The translations under genes and the position numbers were made by a program. Below, one piece after another: positions 16,580 to 23,372 of a stretch of 64,000 nucleotides of DNA (the first letter of the stretch is position 1; each line of letters begins with the position of its first letter). The notes beneath the pieces were generated by a model, which did no database searches, was not told where the DNA came from, and saw only the letters and a list, made by a program, of their open reading frames with translations. This DNA comes from Serinibacter arcticus (GTDB taxonomy: Bacteria > Actinomycetota > Actinomycetes > Actinomycetales > Beutenbergiaceae): positions 62,001-126,000 of the forward strand of contig NZ_RHPJ01000005.1 of NCBI RefSeq assembly GCF_004786095.1, in the 5' to 3' direction.

Positions 16580-16910
16580 GAGCTGTCCTCTGGGGCTGAG
16601 CCCGTCAGTGAGGCGCCGAGCGCGGTCATGGCCCGGGATGACGTACCTGTCGACACTAGGCGTCCCGCGACGACCTCGGGGTGATCGTCCCCGCCGTCCC
16701 CACGGGTGCGCGCGAGCCGTCGTGGCCACCGGGGCCGACCGCGCGTCGACGACCAGCCACGCCGGCAGCGCCGTCGTGACGGCTCGAATCAATGCCGGGA
16801 GATCACGGAGGTGCGGTTCATCGCCGCGACGACGAGAAGTGACTCGCGCCGGGGGAAAAGATTGTCGGGTTGAATTCGCGACGGCGTCCCGGTGCGGCCG
16901 GACCGCCGCG
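16580..16910. other. Intergenic stretch without a recognisable gene
   Basis: This 331-bp stretch separates the two small Cys/His genes. Open frames crossing it have Arg/Pro-rich shadow composition. A slightly AT-richer patch (about 16850-16880) could hold the promoter region of the upstream small gene's neighbours. I see no RNA gene or repeat here. The region 16067-16324 beyond the other gene is likewise empty. Confidence 0.4.
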
Positions 16911-17135
16911 TCACCGTTGCGGCTCCGAGGTGGGGGTCGGGGCCGGGGTCGACGAGCCGCGCGGGCCCGGGGCGCTGGTGCCGATGGGCCATCGCACCCC
17001 GCACATGGCGCACATCAGATTGCCCGTCCCCGATCCTTCCGCACGCTCGCGGACCGCCCACTGGTGGGCGCACCACGGCCTCCCCGCCCGGATCCAGCGC
17101 ACCTCCGCCTGGTCGGCGGTTCCAGCGGTCGTCAT
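16911..17135 (-). CDS. Small Cys/His (zinc-ribbon-like) protein, paralogue 2
   Basis: A 74-residue protein with the core RWIRAGRPWCAHQWAVRE, then TGNLMCAMCGVRWPIG. It matches the protein at 16325-16579 in the motif RW-[IV]-R-x-GRPWC-x-H-x-WAVR and in the later TG-x-L-x-C-x-x-C-G-x-RW. The conserved C-x-H and C-x2-C pattern suggests a single metal site. A GGTGGG ribosome-site-like box stands 6 bases before the ATG at 17135. The tail is Pro/Thr-rich. It is divergent from the GAF-ANTAR gene at 17455. Function is unknown. Confidence 0.58.
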   Translation of the reverse strand: MTTAGTADQAEVRWIRAGRPWCAHQWAVRERAEGSGTGNLMCAMCGVRWPIGTSAPGPRGSSTPAPTPTSEPQR

Positions 17136-17308
17136 GAGCGACCCACCGGACCGATCGGGGACCGGCCGGGGGCGGGCAACCGCATCGAGCACGGATCGGG
17201 GCCCTCGGCGGACGGCAGGCACGGGGCGAGCATCGGCGGGACGTGGCGACGTGCGGCGGTCATGACTTCTCCCCGGTCGTGCGGGGCCGCGGTTTTGACC
17301 GAGCCTCA

Positions 17309-17325
17309 CTTTCGCACATCGAAAG
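17309..17325. promoter_or_regulatory. Inverted repeat upstream of the first GAF-ANTAR gene
   Basis: CTTTCG (17309-17314) and CGAAAG (17320-17325) are a perfect pair with a 5-bp spacer, and outer CTC/GAG bases continue the symmetry. It lies 130 bp before the GAF-ANTAR start, in the 319-bp gap shared with the divergent Cys/His gene. It is a candidate operator, but the regulator is unknown. Confidence 0.4.
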
Positions 17326-17350
17326 CCGAGGACACCAGTCCGGGATTTGC

Positions 17351-17374
17351 GCAGTTGCCATTCCCAGCAACTGC
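17351..17374 (+). promoter_or_regulatory. Hairpin in the leader of the first GAF-ANTAR gene
   Basis: GCAGTTGC (17351-17358) and GCAACTGC (17367-17374) form a perfect 8-bp stem with an 8-nt loop (CATTCCCA). It lies about 80 bases before the start codon, within a plausible leader transcript. ANTAR proteins bind paired hairpins with six-base loops. This one is single and its loop does not match that consensus, so an autoregulatory role is only a possibility. Confidence 0.35.
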
Positions 17375-17454
17375 CACAATGGACCCGGGTCCAGCAGAGC
17401 GGCCCCGGATGCTTCGGCGGCTCGTTCCGTCGACCGATCCAAGGAGGCCTCCTC

Positions 17455-18174
17455 ATGCCTTCACCGCACGACGCCATCACGATGGCCGAGATGGCCGAGA
17501 TGGCCGCCGCGTTCCACGGCGGCGACTACGACACCCCGGTCACCGGCGACCGAATCATCGCCAGCGGGCTGGAGCTCGTCCCCGACGCCGACCACGCCAG
17601 CCTCACGATCAGGCAGCACAACAGCTATTCGACGCTCGGGTCCTCTTCATCTGTCGCGGAGCAGGCCGACCAGCTGCAGTACTCCCTGGACGAGGGTCCC
17701 TGTCTCGACGCCTTCAACGATGCCGAGTGGTACCGCAGCGGCGACATCGCCCACGAGACGCGCTGGCCCCGGTGGGGGCCGCGGGCCGCGGCCCTCGGAC
17801 TCGGATCGGTGCTGAGCATCCGACTCCTCAGCCGTGGTCGCTCGACCGGATCCGTCAACTTCTACAGCGAGGATCACGGCCGGTTCACCGATCGCGAGAA
17901 CATCGATCTCGCCCTCGTCTTCACCACCCACGCCGCACTCGCGCTCTCCTCCGCCCAGCTGGTCACGAACCTGGAGACGGCCGTGACCTCTCGGCACATG
18001 ATCGGGATGGCGCAGGGCATCATGATGGAGCGCTACAGCCTCGACACCGCCGACACCTTCGCAGCGCTCCAGCGCCTCTCCTCGATCCACAACCGGAAGC
18101 TGCGGGACCTGGCCGAGGAGATCGTCGCCACCCGCACGATCCCGCTCAAGCGCGACGAGTCCGAGACGTGGTGA
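17455..18174 (+). CDS. GAF-ANTAR regulatory protein (1)
   Basis: A 239-residue cytoplasmic regulator. The N-terminal two thirds is a GAF-type sensor domain (DEGPCLDAFNDAEWYRSGDI, RWPRWGPRAAALGLGSVLS). The C-terminal ANTAR RNA-binding domain runs from about residue 180: SRHMIGMAQGIMMERY, then the helix ending RKLRDLAEEIVAT. ANTAR domains usually prevent transcription termination by binding leader RNA hairpins. AAGGAGG lies 7 bases before the ATG at 17455, which decides the start. A paralogue is at 19339-20046. The signal sensed and the RNA targets are unknown. Confidence 0.88.
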   Translation: MPSPHDAITMAEMAEMAAAFHGGDYDTPVTGDRIIASGLELVPDADHASLTIRQHNSYSTLGSSSSVAEQADQLQYSLDEGPCLDAFNDAEWYRSGDIAHETRWPRWGPRAAALGLGSVLSIRLLSRGRSTGSVNFYSEDHGRFTDRENIDLALVFTTHAALALSSAQLVTNLETAVTSRHMIGMAQGIMMERYSLDTADTFAALQRLSSIHNRKLRDLAEEIVATRTIPLKRDESETW

Positions 18175-18253
18175 CCTGCGCGGGGATGCGGGCCCCACGA
18201 CTCCTGCCGGGGTCGCTCGAGGCGTCCCCCGCCCGGAAACGCCGGTCCCGACG

Positions 18254-18565
18254 ATGACCGGCCCCGTCGGCCCGGACGACGACGACGCGGACATCTCCGT
18301 GGTGGACTTCAGCCACCGAGGTGTGGCCTACACGATCGCTCTCGACGCTGCCGGCGTCGCCGACTTCGACAGCGCGCTCGCCCCCTACCTCGCGGTCGCC
18401 CGGCGAGCAGGAGGCCTCCGACGCCGCGCTGATCGGGTCGCCCCGCCCCCGTCCGCCCCTTTCGACGACGCGTCGTTCACGGCGGGTGGTCGCGCGATCG
18501 ACGGTCGCGACGCCCCGCGGCCGGACGAGCCGGGGCGGAGCCCCTCCGGCGGACGGGAGCCGTGA
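18254..18565 (+). CDS. Truncated Lsr2-like protein (N-terminal dimerisation domain only)
   Basis: A 103-residue protein. Residues 10-58 resemble the N-terminal oligomerisation domain of the actinobacterial nucleoid protein Lsr2: ISVVDFSHRGVAYTIALD, then LAPYLAVARRAGG and an RRR cluster. In Lsr2 a second domain with an RGR minor-groove hook follows. Here it is replaced by a Pro/Gly/Asp-rich tail without such a helix pair, and no neighbouring frame supplies it. It might modulate full-length Lsr2 by forming mixed dimers, or it may simply be degenerate. The ribosome site is weak. It lies between GAF-ANTAR and DUF6221 genes. Confidence 0.55.
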   Translation: MTGPVGPDDDDADISVVDFSHRGVAYTIALDAAGVADFDSALAPYLAVARRAGGLRRRADRVAPPPSAPFDDASFTAGGRAIDGRDAPRPDEPGRSPSGGREP

Positions 18566-18793
18566 CGGAGCTCGACGTGAGCGGCCACCGGGGTCGAACG
18601 CTCGACGACGGGCTGCGCCTACCTGTGCGGTCCCGACGCGTGCACGATGGGAGCGCAACCACCTGAGGCTTCCGGTGCGCGTGCGCGGTGGGGACCGCGA
18701 TCAGTTCTCGATGCAGAGATCGGTGGCGAGGCTGTGGTGGAGAGCGATGCGCAACGTCCGCCCGGGCCCTGGACCGGAGCACCCGCCTCACCC

Positions 18794-19327
18794 GTGGGGA
18801 TCGTCGACTTCCTCCACGCCCGCCTGGACGACGACGAGAGTGCCGCCACGGCGGTCGGGGTGCTGCACACCTTCGCGGTGCCGACCACGCGGAACCGGCT
18901 GCGGCGCGTCACCGTCCAGACCGACGAGAACCTGACCGTCGTCGACATCGTCGACCCCTGGCCGGCGCAGCTGGCGGTGGTGGCCCACCTGTGGTCGTGG
19001 TCGCCCCAGCGCGTCCTCATCGACTGCGAGACGCGACGGCAGGTGGTGGAGCAGGCGGCGGCGAACGCCGACCTCGAGCTGCTCCGCGAGCAGGGTGGGC
19101 CACCCTCCTCGGCCCGACCGTGGCAGCAGCTGCTCCAGGTCCTGGCGGCGGCCTACAGCGACCACCCCGACTACGACCAGGCGTGGGCCCCCGGAACGGC
19201 CGACCACCAGCCGCAGGATGACGGGACGTCGGAAGGCCGGCGGTCGGAACCGGTCGAGCCCGGTGCGCGGACGCGCGTGACCTGGCAGAGTGCGGTACGG
19301 GTCATGATGGCGGCTCTCCGAACCTGA
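18794..19327 (+). CDS. DUF6221 family protein
   Basis: A protein of about 177 residues from the GTG at 18794. The signature VDFLHARLDDDESAA at the N-terminus, a middle AHLWSWSPQRVLIDCETRRQ segment, and VLAAAYSDHPDYDQAW near residue 115-130 match the DUF6221 family, common in Streptomyces and relatives and of unknown function. Family proteins usually begin right at the FLxARLDEDE block, which favours 18794. An in-frame ATG exists at 18647, but the extra residues look like shadow sequence. It ends 11 bases before the second GAF-ANTAR gene. The C-terminal part is acidic and disordered-looking. Confidence 0.68.
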   Translation: MGIVDFLHARLDDDESAATAVGVLHTFAVPTTRNRLRRVTVQTDENLTVVDIVDPWPAQLAVVAHLWSWSPQRVLIDCETRRQVVEQAAANADLELLREQGGPPSSARPWQQLLQVLAAAYSDHPDYDQAWAPGTADHQPQDDGTSEGRRSEPVEPGARTRVTWQSAVRVMMAALRT

Positions 19328-19338
19328 GGAGATCACGC

Positions 19339-20046
19339 ATGGACACCACCGACGCCGGCGATCTTGCGCGGCACGCCGAGCTCATCGACCATGAGACCGG
19401 CGTCCGGGACACGGTCGATCAGATCCTCGCGGGCGCGATCGACTACGTCGGCGACGCCGTGCACGCCACCGTCACGACGACGAGGGAACGTCACCACGTC
19501 GTGCTGGGTTCGAGCTCCGCCCTGGCCGCCGAGGCCGCCCGGAGCCAGTTCGAAGCGGGCCAGGGGCCCGTCCTCGATGCCTTCGCCGAGGACACCTGGC
19601 TTCGCAGCGGTGACGTCACCCTCGACCCGAGGTGGCCCCGATGGGGCCCACGTGCGGCCGAGCTCGGCCTTCGGTCGGTGCTGATGATGCAGCTGCTCGC
19701 CCACCGCAGGCCGGTGGGCGCCCTGACCCTGTACGCCGAGGAGGCCGACGTCTTCGCCGACCTGAACAAGATCGACCTGGCCCTGCTGTTCGCGGGACAC
19801 GCCGGGACCGGCCTGTCGGCCACGCGGGTCATCGAGGGGCTGGAGATCGCCGTCTCCTCGCGTCAGGCGATCGGGATGGCCCAGGGCATCCTGTTGGAAC
19901 GCTTCAACCTCGACCCAGCAGGGGCCTGGTCGGTCCTGCGCCGGTTGTCCACCACGAGCAATCGCAAGGTGAACGACATCGCCGAGGAGATCGTCAGGAC
20001 GCGCAAGATCCCCGAGATCCGAGCGTCGGGGCGACCGGCGCCGTGA
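19339..20046 (+). CDS. GAF-ANTAR regulatory protein (2)
   Basis: A 235-residue paralogue of the protein at 17455. The GAF part has QGPVLDAFAEDTWLRSGDV and RWPRWGPRAAELGLRSVLM. The ANTAR part has SRQAIGMAQGILLERFNLD and RKVNDIAEEIVRT. GAGGAG lies 7 bases before the ATG. It follows the DUF6221 gene closely and may share its transcript. Sensor ligand and RNA targets are unknown. Confidence 0.88.
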   Translation: MDTTDAGDLARHAELIDHETGVRDTVDQILAGAIDYVGDAVHATVTTTRERHHVVLGSSSALAAEAARSQFEAGQGPVLDAFAEDTWLRSGDVTLDPRWPRWGPRAAELGLRSVLMMQLLAHRRPVGALTLYAEEADVFADLNKIDLALLFAGHAGTGLSATRVIEGLEIAVSSRQAIGMAQGILLERFNLDPAGAWSVLRRLSTTSNRKVNDIAEEIVRTRKIPEIRASGRPAP

Positions 20047-20082
20047 CGTCGCCACCCTCCTGAGCCGCGAGCGGGCGGCGAC

Positions 20083-20703
20083 TCAGTGCGCACCCCGCAG
20101 ACCCAGCAGCAGGCTCGTCGCGATGACCACCATGACGACGGCGACGCCGACGTCGAACACGCGCCACGCCGTCGGCCGCGCGAACACCGGCCGCAGCAGC
20201 CTGGCCCCGAACCCGACCGCGCTGAACCACACCACGCTGCCGATCGCCGCACCCGCAGCGAATGCCCACGGCCGCGCGTAGCTCGCCGACACGGACCCGA
20301 GCAGCACCACCGTGTCGAGGTAGACGTGCGGGTTGAGCCAGGTCAGGGCCAGCGCCGTCAGCGCCACCTTCGACGCGGGCGCGGCGGGGGCGGCGCCGTC
20401 CTGCGTCACGAGGGCCTGCGGTCGTAGCGCGCGACGCGCCGCGCTCGCGCCGTACCAGAGCAGGACGGCGACGCCGGCGAGCGTCACCACGGTGAGGAGC
20501 GTGCGGTTGCTGGCGACGACGGCACCCACCCCCGCGGCTCCGAGGCAGATGAGCAGGACGTCGCTCAGCGCGCAGATGGCGACGACGATAGCGACGTGCT
20601 CGCGGCGCAGCCCCTGACGCAGGACGAAGGCGTTCTGGGCACCGATGGCGACGATGAGGCCGAGGCCGAAGACGAGTCCGGCGGCGAGGGTGGAGATCAC
20701 GAG
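20083..20703 (-). CDS. LysE/ArgO family amino-acid exporter
   Basis: A 206-residue integral membrane protein with about six hydrophobic segments. The family motif is VAIGAQNAFVLRQGLRREH near the N-terminus, with TWLNPHVYLDTVVLLGS in the second half. These exporters remove excess lysine and arginine. The GTG at 20703 gives the family's usual N-terminus. An in-frame ATG at 20751 would add a basic stretch atypical for it. The gene is divergent from an ArgP/LysG-type LysR regulator, the standard arrangement in which the regulator with bound amino acid activates the exporter. Confidence 0.87.
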   Translation of the reverse strand, partial: LVISTLAAGLVFGLGLIVAIGAQNAFVLRQGLRREHVAIVVAICALSDVLLICLGAAGVGAVVASNRTLLTVVTLAGVAVLLWYGASAARRALRPQALVTQDGAAPAAPASKVALTALALTWLNPHVYLDTVVLLGSVSASYARPWAFAAGAAIGSVVWFSAVGFGARLLRPVFARPTAWRVFDVGVAVVMVVIATSLLLGLRGAH

Positions 20704-20773
20704 GACGACGCTAGGCACCGCCCGACCCGTGGTCCAACGAATGTTTCTCATGCTTCATCAGCAGTGCTTCAGG

Positions 20774-20779
20774 TAGCCT
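20774..20779 (+). promoter_or_regulatory. -10 box (leaderless) of the ArgP/LysG-type gene
   Basis: TAGCCT fits TANNNT and ends 7 bases before the ATG at 20787, so transcription should start at or next to the start codon. No ribosome site is visible. Confidence 0.5.
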
Positions 20780-20786
20780 CGCGGCC

Positions 20787-21686
20787 ATGGAGTGGGACCT
20801 GCCGCAGCTGCGGGCGCTGGCCGCCGCCGTCGACCACGGCAGTCTCGACGCTGCGGCGCGGGCCCTGCACGTGACGCCGTCGGCCGTGAGCCAGCGCCTG
20901 AAGGCGCTCGAGCAGCAGGTCGGCGCCGTGCTCCTGCAGCGCACCCGCCCCGTGCGGGCGACGGACGCGGGATCCGCCGTCCTCCGGCTCGCGCGTGAGA
21001 TCGACGCCCTCACCGCGGACGCCGACCGGACGCTCACCCCGGACGGCGAGGGCACGTGGCCCCGGGTGCGGATCGCCGTCAACGCCGACTCCCTCGCGAC
21101 CTGGGTGCTCCCGGCCCTGGCGCCGCTGACAGGCACGGTGCTGATCGAGTTCCTGCGCGAGGACCAGGACCGCACCGCCGACCTGCTGCGCGACGGCACG
21201 GCCATGGGCGCGGTCACGAGCCAGGCCGTGCCCGTGCAGGGGTGCACGGTGGAACGGCTCGGCACGATGCGGTACCACCCGATCGCCTCACGCGCCTTCC
21301 TCGACCGCTGGTTCCCGGACGGGGTCACGACGGCGGCTCTCGCGCTCGCACCGATGGTCGTGTTCGACGACGCCGATGCCCTGCAGCACGAGGCGTTGCG
21401 ACGACGCGGGGTCGCCGCGGCGCCGTCGTCCCACGTCGTGCCGTCCTCCGCCCAGTTCGCCGACGCCGTCCGGCACTCCTACGGCTGGGGCATGCTGCCG
21501 GACCTCCAGGTCGAGACCGTGGACGAGGACGTCGCCGACGCCTCCGACCTCGTGCGACTCGACCCCTCGGGCGCGTGGCACGAGGACGTCGTGCTCTTCT
21601 GGCAGCAGTGGTCGCTGCGCACCCCGAGCCTCGACGCAGCGGCGGACCTGCTGCGGAGCGCCGCGGCGTCGTCGCTCGAGCCCTGA
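20787..21686 (+). CDS. LysR-family regulator of the ArgP/LysG type
   Basis: A 299-residue LysR-type transcriptional regulator. The N-terminal winged helix reads LPQLRALAAAVDHGSLDAAA followed by TPSAVSQRLKALEQQVGA. The rest is the effector-binding domain, with the ArgP/LysG-type pattern TQ/SQAVPVQGCTVERLGTMRYHPIAS. It should sense lysine or arginine and activate the divergent LysE-type exporter. A TANNNT -10 box 7 bases before the ATG suggests a leaderless mRNA. Confidence 0.88.
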   Translation: MEWDLPQLRALAAAVDHGSLDAAARALHVTPSAVSQRLKALEQQVGAVLLQRTRPVRATDAGSAVLRLAREIDALTADADRTLTPDGEGTWPRVRIAVNADSLATWVLPALAPLTGTVLIEFLREDQDRTADLLRDGTAMGAVTSQAVPVQGCTVERLGTMRYHPIASRAFLDRWFPDGVTTAALALAPMVVFDDADALQHEALRRRGVAAAPSSHVVPSSAQFADAVRHSYGWGMLPDLQVETVDEDVADASDLVRLDPSGAWHEDVVLFWQQWSLRTPSLDAAADLLRSAAASSLEP

Positions 21687-21708
21687 GCCGGACGAGCCCG
21701 GCGCCGGG

Positions 21709-22251
21709 TCAGGCCGGCACGGGCAACGCCTTCTCGCTCTCCGTCTCGAGCGCCTCGCTGAGACGGGTCAGCACGTCCAGCACCGTCGTGCGGTCGGCCG
21801 GCGTGAGGTCCGCCACGACCTGGCGCACCTCGCCGCCGAGCACCGCGCAGCTCTCCAGCACCCTGTCGTCGAGCTCGCCCGTCGTCTCGACCGCCACCGA
21901 GCGCCGGTCGCCGGGGTGCGCGGTGCGGCGCGCGTACCCGTGCTGCACGAGCCGGTCCACCATCGAGCTCGTCGAGGCCCCGGTGATCCGCAGCGCGTCG
22001 GCGATCTCGCACTGACGCACCACCTCGCCCAGCTGCTTCGCCCGCACCAGGTGCCGGAGCGCCAGGACGTCCGTCTCGCCGAGGCCCAGCAGCGCCCCGG
22101 TGCGGGCGCGCGTGGCGGCCTCCACCTCGCGGTAGCGCCGCAGGAGCACGAGCACGCCGGCCGGCTCGACCTGCTCGGCACCGCCGTACCAGTAGGCGGT
22201 GGGCGACGCCGTGACTGGTCCGTGACCGTCCGGAGAACTGGTTCTGGACAT
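21709..22251 (-). CDS. MarR-family transcriptional regulator
   Basis: A 180-residue winged-helix regulator. The DNA-recognition region is EIADALRITGASTSSMVDRL, followed by the wing RRTAHPGDRRSVAVETT. The N-terminal extension of about 25 residues is polar. The gene is divergent from two unknown genes at 22350 and 22740, and two inverted repeats lie between the starts. Autoregulation and control of the divergent pair are likely. Its ligand is unknown. It is also the only MarR gene in the window and so a candidate, unproven, for the crt operator. Confidence 0.85.
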   Translation of the reverse strand: MSRTSSPDGHGPVTASPTAYWYGGAEQVEPAGVLVLLRRYREVEAATRARTGALLGLGETDVLALRHLVRAKQLGEVVRQCEIADALRITGASTSSMVDRLVQHGYARRTAHPGDRRSVAVETTGELDDRVLESCAVLGGEVRQVVADLTPADRTTVLDVLTRLSEALETESEKALPVPA

Positions 22252-22271
22252 CGCTTCACTCTCGTGTAGTG

Positions 22272-22303
22272 TCTTTAACAGTTAGAGAGTCGAATGATTC
22301 GAC
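22272..22303. promoter_or_regulatory. Two tandem palindromes between the MarR gene and the divergent pair
   Basis: TCTTTAAC-A-GTTAGAGA (22272-22288, one mismatched pair) is followed at once by GTCGAAT-G-ATTCGAC (22289-22303, perfect 7-bp arms). Their centres are 16 bp apart. Their position just upstream of both starts fits MarR binding sites, although their sequences differ from each other, so two regulators may be involved. Confidence 0.55.
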
Positions 22304-22349
22304 AGACTCACTGTAGGGCCTCCGGGCCCCGAGGGACCAGGAGACCGTC

Positions 22350-22703
22350 ATGACCAGCACGATGCCGAGCACCATCACCATCGCCCCGTCAGTGGCGGCC
22401 CCGGACCGTCTGGCGCACCCCGCCGGGTGGCGCGCCCGCGCCGACCGCGTCGTCGCCGAGCAGACCGCCGAGCTGAGCGCGCTGAGCGAGGTGCGCAGCG
22501 CCTCCATCTCCGTCGAGGGCGGCCCGCACGCCCTCGTCCTGCGGGTCGAGTGCCTGATGGCGAGCGAGGTCGTCTCCCTCGACGTCATGCGTCTCCTCAA
22601 CGACGACCTCCCGGCCCGCGTCGAGGAGATGGTGGGGCTCCCCCTGACGGAGCGCCACCTCGAGCTGACCATCAGCCAGTACGCCGTCGCCGACGCCGCC
22701 TGA
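22350..22703 (+). CDS. Conserved-looking small protein of unknown function
   Basis: A 117-residue soluble protein with an alpha/beta pattern: a long helix (WRARADRVVAEQTAELSALS), a strand block (RSASISVEGGPHALVLRVEC), a helix (DVMRLLNDDLPARVEEMVG) and a last strand (RHLELTISQY). The layout recalls small proteins found beside alkaline-shock Asp23 genes, but I cannot assign a family. An AGGAG site precedes the ATG. It is probably co-transcribed with 22740 and controlled by the divergent MarR protein. Confidence 0.62.
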   Translation: MTSTMPSTITIAPSVAAPDRLAHPAGWRARADRVVAEQTAELSALSEVRSASISVEGGPHALVLRVECLMASEVVSLDVMRLLNDDLPARVEEMVGLPLTERHLELTISQYAVADAA

Positions 22704-22739
22704 CCCACCGCCCACCTTCCCGCCCGACAGGAGAGACCG

Positions 22740-23264
22740 ATGCGAGCTCGCCCCACCCGAACCCTGCTCAGCCCGTCCGTCACCGGCACGCGCACCGGGA
22801 CCACCGCGGCGCAGGCCTCCGTCGCCGAGGCCCCCGGCGCCGCCCCCCGCCCCACGTTCCAGCAGCTGCCGCCGGCCGAGCTCCACGCCATGCTGGCCGA
22901 CCACGGTCTGCTCGGCCGCCGACTCGGGCGTCTGCTCGGTGTCACGACGACGTGGGCGACCACGCGATGGGCTCCCGGGCCCGTGCGCGGCACCGTCGTC
23001 CCCACCTTCCACATCCGCGTCCCCGGTGCCTGCCCCGACCGCGCGGCGGGTGAGCAGGTCACCCAGAAGCTGCAGCGTCAGGGCTGGCGGTGGCGCCTCG
23101 TCGCCGACCGCGGCTCCTTCCGTGTGGACGCGAAGAGGCAGGGTGCCTCGATCGCGATCACCGCGCGCGACAACACCATCGGATTCACCGTCCAGGGTGC
23201 GCCGGTCGCGATCGGCCCCACGCAGGCCCGTCTGCTGATGGCCGGCGTCTACGACGACGACTGA
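22740..23264 (+). CDS. Protein of unknown function
   Basis: A 174-residue protein without signal peptide or membrane span. The first 45 residues are Thr/Ala/Pro-rich. The C-terminal half, from about residue 75, looks like a small beta-rich domain (TVVPTFHIRVPG, WRWRLVADRGSFRVDAKRQG, SIAITARDNTIGFTVQG). AGGAGAG lies 4 bases before the ATG. It lies 36 bases after the gene at 22350. No family recognised. Confidence 0.6.
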   Translation: MRARPTRTLLSPSVTGTRTGTTAAQASVAEAPGAAPRPTFQQLPPAELHAMLADHGLLGRRLGRLLGVTTTWATTRWAPGPVRGTVVPTFHIRVPGACPDRAAGEQVTQKLQRQGWRWRLVADRGSFRVDAKRQGASIAITARDNTIGFTVQGAPVAIGPTQARLLMAGVYDDD

Positions 23265-23372
23265 ACCACGCGCCGCACACCCTGGCGCCCCCCGGCATCG
23301 GTCTTGTCCTGAACGATCAGCCGCCCTACGGTCGGGGGTAGGCGAGCAGGGGCACCTCGACGAAGAGATCCC

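Noticed and set aside
21697-21708. GC-rich palindrome between the LysR- and MarR-type genes as a terminator
   Set aside because: Short, with almost no loop, so the support is too weak.
22289-22303. TCGAA...TTCGA similarity to the LacI regulon sites
   Set aside because: The spacer is 3 bases (TCGAATGATTCGA), not NCGN, so the half-site spacing is wrong for the same regulator.
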